Part shown: piece after piece, positions 26,122 through 35,519 of the stretch | Layout: each line of letters begins with the position of its first letter | How positions within the stretch are numbered: the stretch's first letter is position 1 | Notes under the pieces: generated by a model | What the model was told of the DNA's origin: nothing | Database searches by the model: none | Seen by the model: the letters and a program-made list of their open reading frames with translations, nothing else | Program-made: the position numbers and the translations under genes | Assembly (NCBI RefSeq): GCF_001302565.1 | Contig: NZ_CP012750.1 | Coordinates: forward strand, 2,728,001 to 2,792,000 | From: Glutamicibacter halophytocola | Lineage (GTDB): Bacteria; Actinomycetota; Actinomycetes; Actinomycetales; Micrococcaceae | Direction of reading: 5' to 3' | Length of the DNA stretch: 64,000 nt

Positions 26122-27742
26122 TTACTGCTCCTTGGTTTTGCTCCTGGCTTGCCAGTGGCCAAGCCTTGTCAAAGATCTTCTGTAGTTCTGCCGCTTCGCG
26201 TTCCAGTCGCGGATCTTCGCCACGAGCCAACAATGCGTATTCGATACTACGCTTGCCATCCTGATGCTTCAGCTTGATCCAGACTCGGCGACGAGGAGTG
26301 AACAATGAAACTCCCAAGCCGAGCAGTGCCAAGGCCGCGAAGATGCCGATGGGAAGCTTTCCCGGATCGTAGTTCACGTCCAGTGCAACATAGCGCTTGA
26401 GGTCATCAAAGCTGATGCTTCCCTTGCCGTCGGGCAGCTGGTAGGTCTGTCCGGCTTCGAGGATGATGCCGCCGGCGTCAAGCTCGCGGCTATTGAGCGC
26501 CTTCATCTTCTCGGTGTCCAGAACAAAAACGTTCTGCGGATTACCGTTATCCAGCCCCAAATTCCCGTAGAAGGAATTCAAGTGCAGCTGCGGGTTGATG
26601 GCATTGGGGTCACCTGAAATGCCAAATCCATTTTCATCAACCAATGCGGTAGGAAGCAAGAATCCCTGGAAACCCAGCTGATCCGGGACCGCGTCAGGAA
26701 CCTTCAGAACGAACATCGAGGTGTAGACCGAGTCCTGCGGGACCGATACTGCCGGGCCCGAGTAGGCGACGTTGCCCTTGCCATCGCGCACAGTGATCAC
26801 CGGGGCGTAGCCGTTGCCAACCAGATAGACGTCGGCGCCATTGATGCGCAGTGGGTGGTTCACCTTCAGATCCTGCTTGACCGGATCCGACTGGGCATCC
26901 TTGCGCACCTGGACGTGTGCGGTGAAGTCCAGCGGCTGCCCGAAGTGCGACTCGGATTCACGGTCAAAAATAATGTCGAACTTGTCGAGCTTGACAGAAT
27001 ATCCAGGCAGTTTATCCGCGTTGAAAGTCGTGCCCGGAGTGAAGGAATCATAGGCGACCAGCGAGTTGACGAAGGTCTCCCCCTCGACCAGCACACGCTG
27101 TCCGGTGTAGCCGAAGGCCCCGCCAATTGCCGCAGATACAAGGACTCCGATCAAGGAGATGTGGAAGAGCAGGTTGCCAATTTCGCGAGTGTATCCGCGT
27201 TCTGCCGAGACCGAGCGGACGCCGGCATCATTACGCCGTTCCACGCGGTAACCGCGTTTCTTCAGAATCTTGAACGAGTCATCAATGACCTGATCCTCAT
27301 CTGGGGTGTCCGCTTCGCCTTCCAGAATTTCATGCGACGCATACTGCGGCAGGCGATCTAGCCGGGCCGGGGTGCGCGGTGGAGGCGTGCGCAATGCCTG
27401 GGCATGCTTCTTCACACGCGGAACGATGCAGCCAACCAGGGAAACAAACAACAGGATGTAGATGGCAGAGAACCAGACGGAGGAATACACCTCGAACATC
27501 TGGAAGCGGTCAAGCCATGGACCGGCAACTGGATGCTGGTCCAGATACTGCACAACCGTCTCTGGATTTGAAGCGCGCTGCGGGAAAATCGAGCCTGGCA
27601 CTGCGGCGACGGCCAGCAGCAACAGCAAGAAAAGTGCCGTCGACATGGACGTCAGCTGAGTCCAGATCCAGCGCATGAACCCTACAAATCCCAGCGCCGG
27701 AGCGTCCTGGGACCCTTTGAGTTTCCGTTGTTGTTTCGCCAT
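26114..27742 (-). CDS. resB: ResB, System II cytochrome c synthetase subunit
   Basis: 542-residue membrane protein of the ResB/Ccs1 family. Three N-terminal transmembrane segments (about 30-50, 90-110, 190-210), a large extracytoplasmic domain (about 220-455) and a final transmembrane segment (IGIFAALALLGLGVSLF) precede a basic tail. It forms the haem channel/ligase with CcsB. The ATG overlaps the ccdA stop by one base. It is embedded in the operon histidine phosphatase - tlpA - ccdA - resB - ccsB, an arrangement shared with mycobacteria. Confidence 0.95.
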   Translation of the reverse strand: MAKQQRKLKGSQDAPALGFVGFMRWIWTQLTSMSTALFLLLLLAVAAVPGSIFPQRASNPETVVQYLDQHPVAGPWLDRFQMFEVYSSVWFSAIYILLFVSLVGCIVPRVKKHAQALRTPPPRTPARLDRLPQYASHEILEGEADTPDEDQVIDDSFKILKKRGYRVERRNDAGVRSVSAERGYTREIGNLLFHISLIGVLVSAAIGGAFGYTGQRVLVEGETFVNSLVAYDSFTPGTTFNADKLPGYSVKLDKFDIIFDRESESHFGQPLDFTAHVQVRKDAQSDPVKQDLKVNHPLRINGADVYLVGNGYAPVITVRDGKGNVAYSGPAVSVPQDSVYTSMFVLKVPDAVPDQLGFQGFLLPTALVDENGFGISGDPNAINPQLHLNSFYGNLGLDNGNPQNVFVLDTEKMKALNSRELDAGGIILEAGQTYQLPDGKGSISFDDLKRYVALDVNYDPGKLPIGIFAALALLGLGVSLFTPRRRVWIKLKHQDGKRSIEYALLARGEDPRLEREAAELQKIFDKAWPLASQEQNQGAVNG

Positions 27743-28509
27743 TAAATTGGCAACCTCACTTCATTGGCAAACCAGTTTTGCAGTTCTGAAACCCATGTTC
27801 CCCACAGCCCGGTCACCATGACCAGGCCCAGGGCAATGAGCAGAGCGCCGCCAAAACGCATAATGAAAACCTGATGCTTCCGGAAAAACGCCAAGGCCTG
27901 CATTCCGCGCTGCAGTCCCAGCGCAATCAGGATGAAGGGCAAGCCCAGCCCGAGGCAATAAAACACAGTGAGCAAAGTTCCCCGGGCGACGTTGGCATCG
28001 GAACCGGTGGACATGATCAACACGGCGCTCAGGGTTGGCCCGATGCACGGCGCCCAACCCAGGCCAAAGGTCAGGCCAAGGACAGGGGCGCCCCATAAAC
28101 CGGCAGGTGGCTTCTTGTGGATCTTTCGATCACGCTGCATCCAGGAAAATCCGCCCATGAAGACGATGCCCATGAAAACAACGACAATTCCCAAAGCCTG
28201 GGTGACCCATGAACCGTTGAACTTCAGCCACGCGGTTGCCTGGCTGAAGAGAACCCCGGCGGCTATGAAGACAATGGAGAACCCCAGGACAAAGAGCAAG
28301 ATGCCCAGAATCACTCGTCCACGGCGATGATCTTTCAGATCTGCGCCGGTCAAGCCGGTGACGTACCCAAGGTAACCGGGAACCAACGGCAGAACACAGG
28401 GAGAGAGGAAGGAAACCAATCCCGCCAACATGGCCACGGGTGCGGCAAGCAGTAAAGACCCGTCCAAGACGATGTCAGCAAATGGGTTTGAGGTCACCGC
28501 CTGGATCAC
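27742..28509 (-). CDS. ccdA: CcdA, cytochrome c biogenesis thiol-disulfide transporter
   Basis: 255-residue DsbD-beta/CcdA-type membrane protein with six or so transmembrane segments. It passes reducing equivalents from cytoplasmic thioredoxin to extracytoplasmic thioredoxin-like proteins, keeping apocytochrome CXXCH cysteines reduced. Both redox cysteines are visible, in LSPCVLPLVPGYLGYV (about 36-51) and in GWAPCIGPTLSAVL (about 150-163). The ATG overlaps the tlpA stop by 4 bp. The presumed redox partner is that upstream lipoprotein. Confidence 0.95.
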   Translation of the reverse strand: MIQAVTSNPFADIVLDGSLLLAAPVAMLAGLVSFLSPCVLPLVPGYLGYVTGLTGADLKDHRRGRVILGILLFVLGFSIVFIAAGVLFSQATAWLKFNGSWVTQALGIVVVFMGIVFMGGFSWMQRDRKIHKKPPAGLWGAPVLGLTFGLGWAPCIGPTLSAVLIMSTGSDANVARGTLLTVFYCLGLGLPFILIALGLQRGMQALAFFRKHQVFIMRFGGALLIALGLVMVTGLWGTWVSELQNWFANEVRLPI

Positions 28510-29129
28510 AGCTCTTCGGTCAAGGCGGTGTCGATCAGCGACTTCAAGGTGCTCGGGTCGACGGCGCCGATAACTCGGGCGCGGACACGTCCCTTGCGAT
28601 CGAGCACCAGAGTCGAAGGCACGGCCTGAAGCGGCACATACTTGGTCATCGCCAGCTGCACGTCGCCATTGGTGTCCTGAATGGATTCGTACGGCAGGTC
28701 AAAGGTACGCTCGAACGCCTTCGCGGCTTCTGCTTCGTCGCGAACGTTAACACCAATGAATTCGACCTTGTCGCCAAAGTTATCGGCGAGCTTTTTCAGG
28801 TCCGGTGCCTCGATGCGGCATGGTGCGCAGGCGGCGTACCAGAAGTTCATCACCACTGGCTTGCCCTGCCACTGGCTGAAATCAACGGCGGTCCCGTGGT
28901 AGGTCTCTGACTTGATTTCCACGGGTTCGCTGCGTTGGGAAACTTCGTATTCCTGTACGGCTCCGTCGCCGGCGATGTAGTTTTTCCCGTCACCGCTATT
29001 GGCTTGGGCGGTCAAGGAATCCTCCTTGCCGCTGCAAGCCGCCAAGGGAACAATGGCGGCAGCCACCATCAGCGAACGCAACATCGTGCGACGGCTCAGA
29101 TTGCGAGGATTAGGCACAGGATCAGTCAT
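28506..29129 (-). CDS. TlpA/ResA-like thioredoxin lipoprotein
   Basis: 207-residue extracytoplasmic thiol-disulfide protein. It has an SRRTMLRSLM n-region that resembles a twin-arginine signal, and a lipobox LAAC at about residues 30-33. The thioredoxin-fold domain has active site WYAACAPCRIEAP (CAPC), followed by the family's FIGVNVRD. It probably reduces apocytochrome c thiols using electrons from CcdA. The ATG at 29129, 4 bp past the phosphatase stop, is preferred. An in-frame GTG at 29159 would overlap the upstream gene by 26 bp. Confidence 0.9.
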   Translation of the reverse strand: MTDPVPNPRNLSRRTMLRSLMVAAAIVPLAACSGKEDSLTAQANSGDGKNYIAGDGAVQEYEVSQRSEPVEIKSETYHGTAVDFSQWQGKPVVMNFWYAACAPCRIEAPDLKKLADNFGDKVEFIGVNVRDEAEAAKAFERTFDLPYESIQDTNGDVQLAMTKYVPLQAVPSTLVLDRKGRVRARVIGAVDPSTLKSLIDTALTEEL

Positions 29130-29133
29130 TTCC

Positions 29134-29796
29134 TTAGGCTCCCGGAATATTTGCGGCACCGGCCAACAGCTCGGGGCATGGTTCGGTGTATCGCACGGAG
29201 ACTAATTCGTCCCCTTCAAAATCAAAGCTGGTGATGGATGCCAGGGTGCACTCCCGCTGGCGAGGGTCATGCCATAGGGGCTTCTTCTCAGCTGCGCGGC
29301 GGGTTACCCAGATAGGCAACTGGTGGCTGACGATAATGACTTCGGCACCTTCGCCGTGTTCGGCAACAGCAGCCCGACGGTGGCCATCCATGGCTTCGCG
29401 CATGCGCTGCACCTGCTCCGCATAAGGCTCGCCCCATGAAGGCTTCAGCGGGTTGACCAGCAGGGGCCAGTACTTCGGCTGGCGGAGGTGGTCTGCGACC
29501 TTGGACAGGCCCTGGAGCTTATTGCCCGCTTCGATGACACGATCTTCAGTGTGAATCGGAAGGTCCAGGGCGCGGCTTGTAGGTGCAGCGGTCTGCTGTG
29601 CACGGATCAGCGGAGAGGCTACAAGCCGGACCAGATTGGCCCCGTCGGCTTGGCGCTGCGCGAAGAATTCGCCAGCAGCATCAGCCATCTTGAAACCGAG
29701 GTCCGAAAGCCCGAAACCTGGGATCCGTCCGTAGAGAATACGGTCAGGGTTGTAAACTTCCCCGTGGCGCAACAAATGGACGGTCGATAAAGGCAT
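29134..29796 (-). CDS. Histidine phosphatase family protein
   Basis: 220-residue phosphoglycerate mutase-like phosphatase. The catalytic RHG motif (VHLLRHGEVYNPD) lies near residues 7-19, VASPLIRAQQTA near 59-70, and the second catalytic His is in IIVSHQLPIW. The substrate is unknown; true glycolytic mutases are longer. It leads the cytochrome c maturation operon. The mycobacterial counterpart (Rv0525) sits in the same position, so the link is conserved even though a mechanistic connection is not established. Confidence 0.88.
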   Translation of the reverse strand: MPLSTVHLLRHGEVYNPDRILYGRIPGFGLSDLGFKMADAAGEFFAQRQADGANLVRLVASPLIRAQQTAAPTSRALDLPIHTEDRVIEAGNKLQGLSKVADHLRQPKYWPLLVNPLKPSWGEPYAEQVQRMREAMDGHRRAAVAEHGEGAEVIIVSHQLPIWVTRRAAEKKPLWHDPRQRECTLASITSFDFEGDELVSVRYTEPCPELLAGAANIPGA

Positions 29797-29972
29797 GCTT
29801 CCAGTGTCTCAAAAATTCAGTGCGAAATAGACATATTGTGTCCACCGTCAACTATTCACAGCGCATGCATGGGATTCCCATATGGAAAAACCATCCTTTC
29901 GGAGGGCTCGCTCACAAAGTTGTCCCACTAGGCTTGGGTATAAAGGCAAGACGAACCAAAGGACGATGAACC

Positions 29973-30731
29973 ATGAGCAACTACGATCCAAATCAACCCG
30001 GCCAACCCTACAACCCGGAATCTGGGGCTCAGAACCCGAATCCGAACCCGTATGGCGAAAACCCCTACACGCAGCCGCAGCCGCAGTACGGGCAGAACCG
30101 CTATGGCCAGTCCCCCGTGGCACCTGGTTTCAACCAATACCCGGACCAGGGTGGCTATGCCGCCGTGCAGCCACCAGCTGAGCGGCCGAAGACCCTGCAG
30201 ATTTCATTCCTGCTGATTCTGCTCTCAGGCATCGTCGGGGCAATTTCCAGCTGGATGATTTCCACCTCCAACATGTTTGGCAACATGGTTTCTTCCCAGT
30301 GGTCGATGGTTGAGCAAGAATTGCAGACCCAGATGCAGTCGACTCCTGAGATGGCCCAGGATCCCACGTTGCAGCAGATGATGAGCAGCCCAGAAGCGTT
30401 CATTTCCCAGGCCAACACCATGATGACCAGCTTTGCCCTGGTGGGTGCGGTCATTTCGGTGATTTTGTACTTCCTCGTCGGATTCTTTGTTGGCCGTGGT
30501 GTTGGCGCCATGCGCATCATCGCCACCATACTGGCAGCCTTGTCCTTGTTGGGCCTGTTCACGTCCGTGCCAATGATCAGCATGTTTGCCGATAGCCAGG
30601 CCGGGGCCTTGAACGCCGTCTATATTATCGGCATCCTCCTCGGCATCGCTGGCGTGGTCTTCGCGTGGTTGCGTCCTTCATCGGAATACATCGCGCAGCG
30701 CCGCATGGCGCGTCGAGCAGGCTACCGGTAA
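29973..30731 (+). CDS. Proline-rich membrane protein of unknown function
   Basis: 252 residues. A Pro/Asn/Gln/Tyr-rich cytoplasmic N-terminus (about 1-70) is followed by four hydrophobic segments (about 76-98, 150-172, 178-198, 208-228) and a basic tail AQRRMARRAGYR. Between the first two helices lies an extracytoplasmic loop rich in Gln and Met (EQELQTQMQSTPEMAQDP). The layout resembles DUF4064-type actinobacterial membrane proteins, but I cannot place it firmly. It is transcribed alone, convergent with rex. Confidence 0.72.
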   Translation: MSNYDPNQPGQPYNPESGAQNPNPNPYGENPYTQPQPQYGQNRYGQSPVAPGFNQYPDQGGYAAVQPPAERPKTLQISFLLILLSGIVGAISSWMISTSNMFGNMVSSQWSMVEQELQTQMQSTPEMAQDPTLQQMMSSPEAFISQANTMMTSFALVGAVISVILYFLVGFFVGRGVGAMRIIATILAALSLLGLFTSVPMISMFADSQAGALNAVYIIGILLGIAGVVFAWLRPSSEYIAQRRMARRAGYR

Positions 30732-30761
30732 ACGGAAGCTCAGCCCGAATCTTTAAGCAGC

Positions 30762-30803
30762 AAGCGGTGCCATTTCGTCAGCTTTGACGAAATGGCACCG
30801 CTT
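30762..30803. terminator. Convergent terminator
   Basis: Perfect 19-bp stem (30762-30780 / 30785-30803) with a 4-nt loop and a following TTTTT; placed between the membrane protein gene and rex. Confidence 0.93.
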
Positions 30804-30822
30804 TTTGCGTACCGCCGCGGTC

Positions 30823-31458
30823 CTAGCCTTGGACCGCCAAGTAGGCCAAAATCTGGAGTTCCGTAGAAAGGTCGACCCGGCGCAGGTTCATGCCGGCTGG
30901 AACTTTCAATGGCTTCGGCGCAAATGAAAGCACCGAGCGCACAGATAACTCAGAAAGCGCATAGACCAGGTCTTGGGCAGCATCGCCGGGCACTGCGAGA
31001 ACGACGATGTTGATTTCTTCACGGTCGATGACTGGGGCAAGGTCGCTAATGGATTCCACCCGCAGCTCACCGACTGGCTCGCCAATGAGTGCAGGATCAA
31101 CATCAAAAATGGCCTTGACGTTGAAACCTCGCGAAGTGAATCCTGCATACCCGCTCAAGGCCCGGCCAAGGTTACCGGCGCCGACAATGGCGACTTTCCA
31201 GTCCTGGTTCAGCCCAAGGGTCCTGCTGATATGCTCTGCCAGCTCGCGTACGACGTAGCCGACGCCACGAGTACCGTAGGATCCAAGCCAGGAAAGGTCT
31301 TTGCGCAGGATCGAAGGGTTCACGCCCGCTTCCTTGGCCAGCACCCCGGAGCTGGTTCGTTCCAGCCCTTGGGCTTCCAGCGCATTCAGTGCCCGCAAAT
31401 ACTGTGTGAGTCGCGCCAGGGTGGCTTCAGGCAGGACACGAGCTTCAAGCTCAGACAT
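30823..31458 (-). CDS. rex: Redox-sensing transcriptional repressor Rex
   Basis: 211-residue repressor that binds DNA when NADH/NAD+ is low and derepresses respiratory genes when NADH rises. The N-terminal winged helix (about 10-75) includes SGVLAKEAGVNPSILRKDLS and SYGTRGVGY. The Rossmann domain has VGAGNLGRAL with glycines at 93-98. It is encoded 66 bp downstream of a glutaredoxin-like gene on the same strand, and close to the cytochrome c and menaquinone genes. I did not find a full TTGTGAN6TCACAA Rex box in the nearby promoters. Confidence 0.95.
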   Translation of the reverse strand: MSELEARVLPEATLARLTQYLRALNALEAQGLERTSSGVLAKEAGVNPSILRKDLSWLGSYGTRGVGYVVRELAEHISRTLGLNQDWKVAIVGAGNLGRALSGYAGFTSRGFNVKAIFDVDPALIGEPVGELRVESISDLAPVIDREEINIVVLAVPGDAAQDLVYALSELSVRSVLSFAPKPLKVPAGMNLRRVDLSTELQILAYLAVQG

Positions 31459-31524
31459 CTTTGTACTCCTGCACTTTCCAATGGGCTAATCGAGCACAAT
31501 GCGTAGTCAGCTTTGCCACCGCGG

Positions 31525-31770
31525 CTAGTTGCTGAGCAGACGCTCTAGCCGTTGCGGGTCGATAGTCCAGAAGTCTTTGACCTGCCCATCGATAAATAGC
31601 ACCGGTACTTCCTCATGGTGCTTGGACAGAAGTTCTGGGTGCTCGTCAATGTCAAGTTCAGAAAATTCCATGTTCAAGCGGCTCGTTACCTCAGCAACTG
31701 TTGCTCGTGCCGCGTGGCAAAGATGGCAGTCTTTACGAACCAACAGCTGAATCTGATGCAATGTACTCAC
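31525..31770 (-). CDS. Glutaredoxin-like protein (DUF836)
   Basis: 81-residue thioredoxin-fold protein with an N-terminal CHLC active site (Cys15, Cys18) in VRKDCHLCHAARATV, and a conserved PVLFIDGQ cis-proline region near 55-62. It is probably a small cytosolic thiol oxidoreductase. The start is a GTG at 31770. It precedes rex, matching mycobacterial order (Rv0508 near hemA), though hemA is absent here. Confidence 0.87.
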   Translation of the reverse strand: MSTLHQIQLLVRKDCHLCHAARATVAEVTSRLNMEFSELDIDEHPELLSKHHEEVPVLFIDGQVKDFWTIDPQRLERLLSN

Positions 31771-31819
31771 CTGACTATAATCTCACGAGCCGTAACCGCG
31801 CTTGAACTTTACGATGAAA

Positions 31820-31825
31820 TAAACT
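31820..31825 (+). promoter_or_regulatory. Possible -10 of leaderless HAD phosphatase transcript
   Basis: TAAACT ending 7 nt before the ATG at 31833, with no Shine-Dalgarno in between. Confidence 0.35.
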
Positions 31826-31832
31826 GGATCAA

Positions 31833-32639
31833 ATGCCTTCCACCGATAACGCCTCCGCTGGCACCGAAGCCCAAGCCCCTGGAACTGTTGCCGCATTTTT
31901 TGATGTGGATAACACCTTGGTTCGTGGTGCCTCGCTGTATTTGCTGGCCCGCAAGCTCCGTGAGCATCGCTTCTTCCAGCTTCGTGAAATCCTCTGGTTC
32001 GCGTTGAAGCAATTACGCTTCGCCGCACGCGGCGAGCATCTGGGAGACATCCACCAGATTCGTGACCGGGCGCTGATGATGGTTCGCGGCATCCCCGTAG
32101 CCGAGATTGAACAAATCGGCAACGAGATTTATGACGAATACATCGAGCCGAAGTTGTGGTCGGGCACGGTGGCGATTGCCCGCCAGCACTTGCGCGTCGG
32201 CCGTGAAGTTTGGCTGGTCACCGCTACTCCCCTGGAAGTGGCGAATGTCATTGCAGATCGCCTCGAACTTTCAGGTGCATTGGGCACCGTCGTGGAGAGC
32301 CGCGATGGTTTGTATACCGGAGCTCTGGCCAGCCCGATCTTGCATGCGGCCGAAAAGGCGCAGGCTGTCAGGTCCTTGGCCAAGGCGCGTGGCATCTCGC
32401 TGTCGCGTTCTTGGGCGTACTCGGATTCCTACAACGACGTGCCACTGCTGGAAGCTGTAGGGCATCCCGTCTGCATCAATCCCGATGCCCGGTTGCGAGC
32501 CTATGCCAAGCGTCGCGGCTGGCAGGTCTATGACTTCCGCACCGGTCAGCGGGCCGCAAAATTCGGTCTGCGCGCCGCTGGCGTACTCGGCGCCTTGTGG
32601 GCTGCCAGGCGCTCAATTCTGCGTCGTTCCGGCTCGTAG
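31833..32639 (+). CDS. HAD-IB family phosphatase (SerB-like)
   Basis: 268-residue HAD superfamily hydrolase. Motif I FFDVDNTL has nucleophile Asp24 and Asp26; motif II is the Thr in VTATPLEVAN; motif IV is the YSDSYNDVPLLEAVG acid cluster. It fits the HAD-IB subfamily that includes SerB and lipid-phosphate phosphatases, and the substrate cannot be read from the sequence. A basic C-terminus (ARRSILRRSGS) may contact membrane. It is divergent from the glutaredoxin gene and ends at a terminator shared with the bS22 gene. Confidence 0.9.
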   Translation: MPSTDNASAGTEAQAPGTVAAFFDVDNTLVRGASLYLLARKLREHRFFQLREILWFALKQLRFAARGEHLGDIHQIRDRALMMVRGIPVAEIEQIGNEIYDEYIEPKLWSGTVAIARQHLRVGREVWLVTATPLEVANVIADRLELSGALGTVVESRDGLYTGALASPILHAAEKAQAVRSLAKARGISLSRSWAYSDSYNDVPLLEAVGHPVCINPDARLRAYAKRRGWQVYDFRTGQRAAKFGLRAAGVLGALWAARRSILRRSGS

Positions 32640-32667
32640 CGGGCCCTGGAGCCTTTTGGATAAAGCA

Positions 32668-32707
32668 ATCGCCACCGTTTGCAGGTGACCTGCGAATCGG
32701 TGGCGAT
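32668..32707. terminator. Convergent terminator between HAD phosphatase and bS22 genes
   Basis: ATCGCCACCG / CGGTGGCGAT outer arms (32668-32677 / 32698-32707), with an inner TTTGCAGGT/ACCTGCGAA pairing; nearly continuous stem of about 19 bp. Confidence 0.8.
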
Positions 32708-32739
32708 GATTGCCTAGCGGCAAAATGCTCGAAGTAGAT

Positions 32740-32838
32740 TTACTTCTTATTGCGACGCTGGTGGCGAGTCTTACGAAGCAATTTACGGTGCTTCTTCTTG
32801 GACATACGCTTGCGGCGCTTCTTGATAACAGAGCCCAT
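32740..32838 (-). CDS. Small ribosomal subunit protein bS22 (AURKAIP1/COX24 type)
   Basis: 32-residue, extremely basic protein beginning [19 protein letters not shown] and ending HQRRNKK. It matches the 33-residue bS22 seen in mycobacterial 30S structures, where it sits near the decoding region of 16S rRNA. GAGG precedes the ATG by 6 nt. It follows the HTH gene at 32978 on the same strand, the order Rv0500A-Rv0500B of M. tuberculosis. It is easily missed because of its length. Confidence 0.93.
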   Translation of the reverse strand: MGSVIKKRRKRMSKKKHRKLLRKTRHQRRNKK

Positions 32839-32866
32839 AGTGGTTCCTCACAAACTAATTAAATGC

Positions 32867-32914
32867 GTCAACCTAAAGCATCTGCTTGCAAGCAAGCAAA
32901 AAGACAAGGTTGAC
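32867..32914 (-). promoter_or_regulatory. Leader hairpin upstream of bS22 gene
   Basis: Outer 8-bp arms GTCAACCT / AGGTTGAC (32867-32874 / 32907-32914) enclose a perfect 12-bp palindrome TGCTTGCAAGCA (32883-32894). It lies about 30 nt before the bS22 ATG and could be an mRNA leader structure. Confidence 0.4.
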
Positions 32915-32916
32915 CG

Positions 32917-32928
32917 GACGTTAAACGT
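32917..32928. promoter_or_regulatory. GACGTTAAACGT palindromic motif upstream of bS22 gene
   Basis: Same 12-mer as in the dyad upstream of the DoxX gene (2284-2295). It sits just downstream of AT-rich candidates for the bS22 -10 element (GGGTAATCTATTAAG on the minus strand). Confidence 0.35.
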
Positions 32929-32977
32929 TCCTTAATAGATTACCCGCTTTTCGGCCATGCTCTGACCATCGCGCGGA

Positions 32978-33202
32978 CTATCGACCGTAAGAACCGGTAC
33001 CGTGCTGCGGATCAATGGCCGCAGCACTGAGGTAGGATTCCACAGCGTTCTCTGGAACGCGATAGGAGCGGCCGAACTGAACGGCAGGCAGATCGCCTGC
33101 GTGAATCAGCCGATAAACCGTCATTTTGGAAACGCGCATCATGTCAGCCACTTCGGCCACCGTCATGAAACGGGCTCCTGCAAAATTCTGTTTATCCGTC
33201 AT
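32978..33202 (-). CDS. Excisionase-family small HTH protein
   Basis: 74-residue MerR-like/excisionase-type winged helix: FMTVAEVADMMRVSKMTVYR is the HTH, then LIHAGDLPAVQFGRSYRVPE and AVESYL. It matches the actinobacterial protein encoded beside bS22 (Rv0500A in M. tuberculosis). AGGAG lies 9 nt upstream of the ATG. Despite the family name, nothing here suggests a phage or integron. Its target is unknown; the palindromes between it and bS22 are candidates. Confidence 0.9.
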   Translation of the reverse strand: MTDKQNFAGARFMTVAEVADMMRVSKMTVYRLIHAGDLPAVQFGRSYRVPENAVESYLSAAAIDPQHGTGSYGR

Positions 33203-33395
33203 GCGGGATATTCTCCTGACGCTGATCTCTATTTCGTCGCGTTACTAGCGAAGGTGAACTTACACGACTTTGGATCAACATCGGCGATCTGGTTCACGTT
33301 CGCTTTGTCCTAGTCTAATCGCACTTTAGTAACTTTTGCATCACGAAACACTTCAGGACTCTTCAGAATCAAAATTTTGTTGCCTAAACGAGACA

Positions 33396-33439
33396 ATCCG
33401 CACGGCAAGTCCCAGCTCAACGAGGGATACCGTGCGGAT
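33396..33439 (-). terminator. Terminator of gdhA
   Basis: ATCCGCACGG / CCGTGCGGAT arms (33396-33405 / 33430-33439), with flanking TTTGTTGC / GCAACAAA able to extend the pairing; 17 bp past the gdhA stop. Confidence 0.7.
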
Positions 33440-33456
33440 CGCAACAAACTGTTTTC

Positions 33457-34911
<1,455 letters not shown>

Positions 34912-34988
34912 TTATAAATCGGAAACATGGCCGTAACGTGAATCACTGGCCACGCTGCCAGCAGCGCCAGCACAGTTGGAAGGACCAG

Positions 34989-35426
34989 CTAGCGACGGCG
35001 CCCAAAACGAGGGAGCCGTTCCAGGAATTCTTGGGCCCGCCCGGTGACTTGTTCCAATCCGCGCCCGACGCTGCGGCCAATTTGCTGAGCCGTTGGATTC
35101 GCTGCAGTCGCAAGCTGCGAATTCGCTTGATGGCCGGCCTGCTGCTCTTCAGCTTCCGGAACGGGCACCAAGTCGGCGCACCAGTGCACCAAGTCCTCCA
35201 GCGCAGAAGTATCAATGCTGTAGATACGACGTTGGCCGGCAGCGGCCATGCTCACCAGCTGCGCCTCGCGCAATACCTTCAGGTGCTTGGACACCGTAGG
35301 CTGGGAAATCTCCAGCTCGGTGACCAGCGCACCCACGGCTTTTGGCTCATTCTTGAGCGCTTCAATAATCTTGCGACGGGTTGGCTCTGCCAACGCCGAA
35401 AAAACTTCATCAATTGCCACATACAT
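34989..35426 (-). CDS. ArsR family transcriptional regulator
   Basis: 145 residues. A winged-helix ArsR domain spans about 8-85 (FSALAEPTRRKIIEALK, ELEISQPTVSKHLKVLREAQLV, GQRRIYSID), and a Gln/Ala-rich C-terminal tail has no recognised fold. No metal-binding ELCVCDL-type motif is seen, so a metal sensor role is not supported. It lies between acuC and gdhA, both on the same strand, and could regulate either. The target is unknown. Confidence 0.88.
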   Translation of the reverse strand: MYVAIDEVFSALAEPTRRKIIEALKNEPKAVGALVTELEISQPTVSKHLKVLREAQLVSMAAAGQRRIYSIDTSALEDLVHWCADLVPVPEAEEQQAGHQANSQLATAANPTAQQIGRSVGRGLEQVTGRAQEFLERLPRFGRRR

Positions 35427-35519
35427 AACCCTAACGGCATATGATCAAATGGTCATTGATTTGGCGATCTATTCCGCACGAAATTCCAGGATCGAATGCT
35501 TGCGGCCAAGCCACCCTGG

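Noticed and set aside
32978..33202. Excisionase-like gene considered as a mark of an integrated element
   Set aside because: There is no integrase, attachment-site duplication or composition shift, and the gene is a conserved chromosomal neighbour of bS22.
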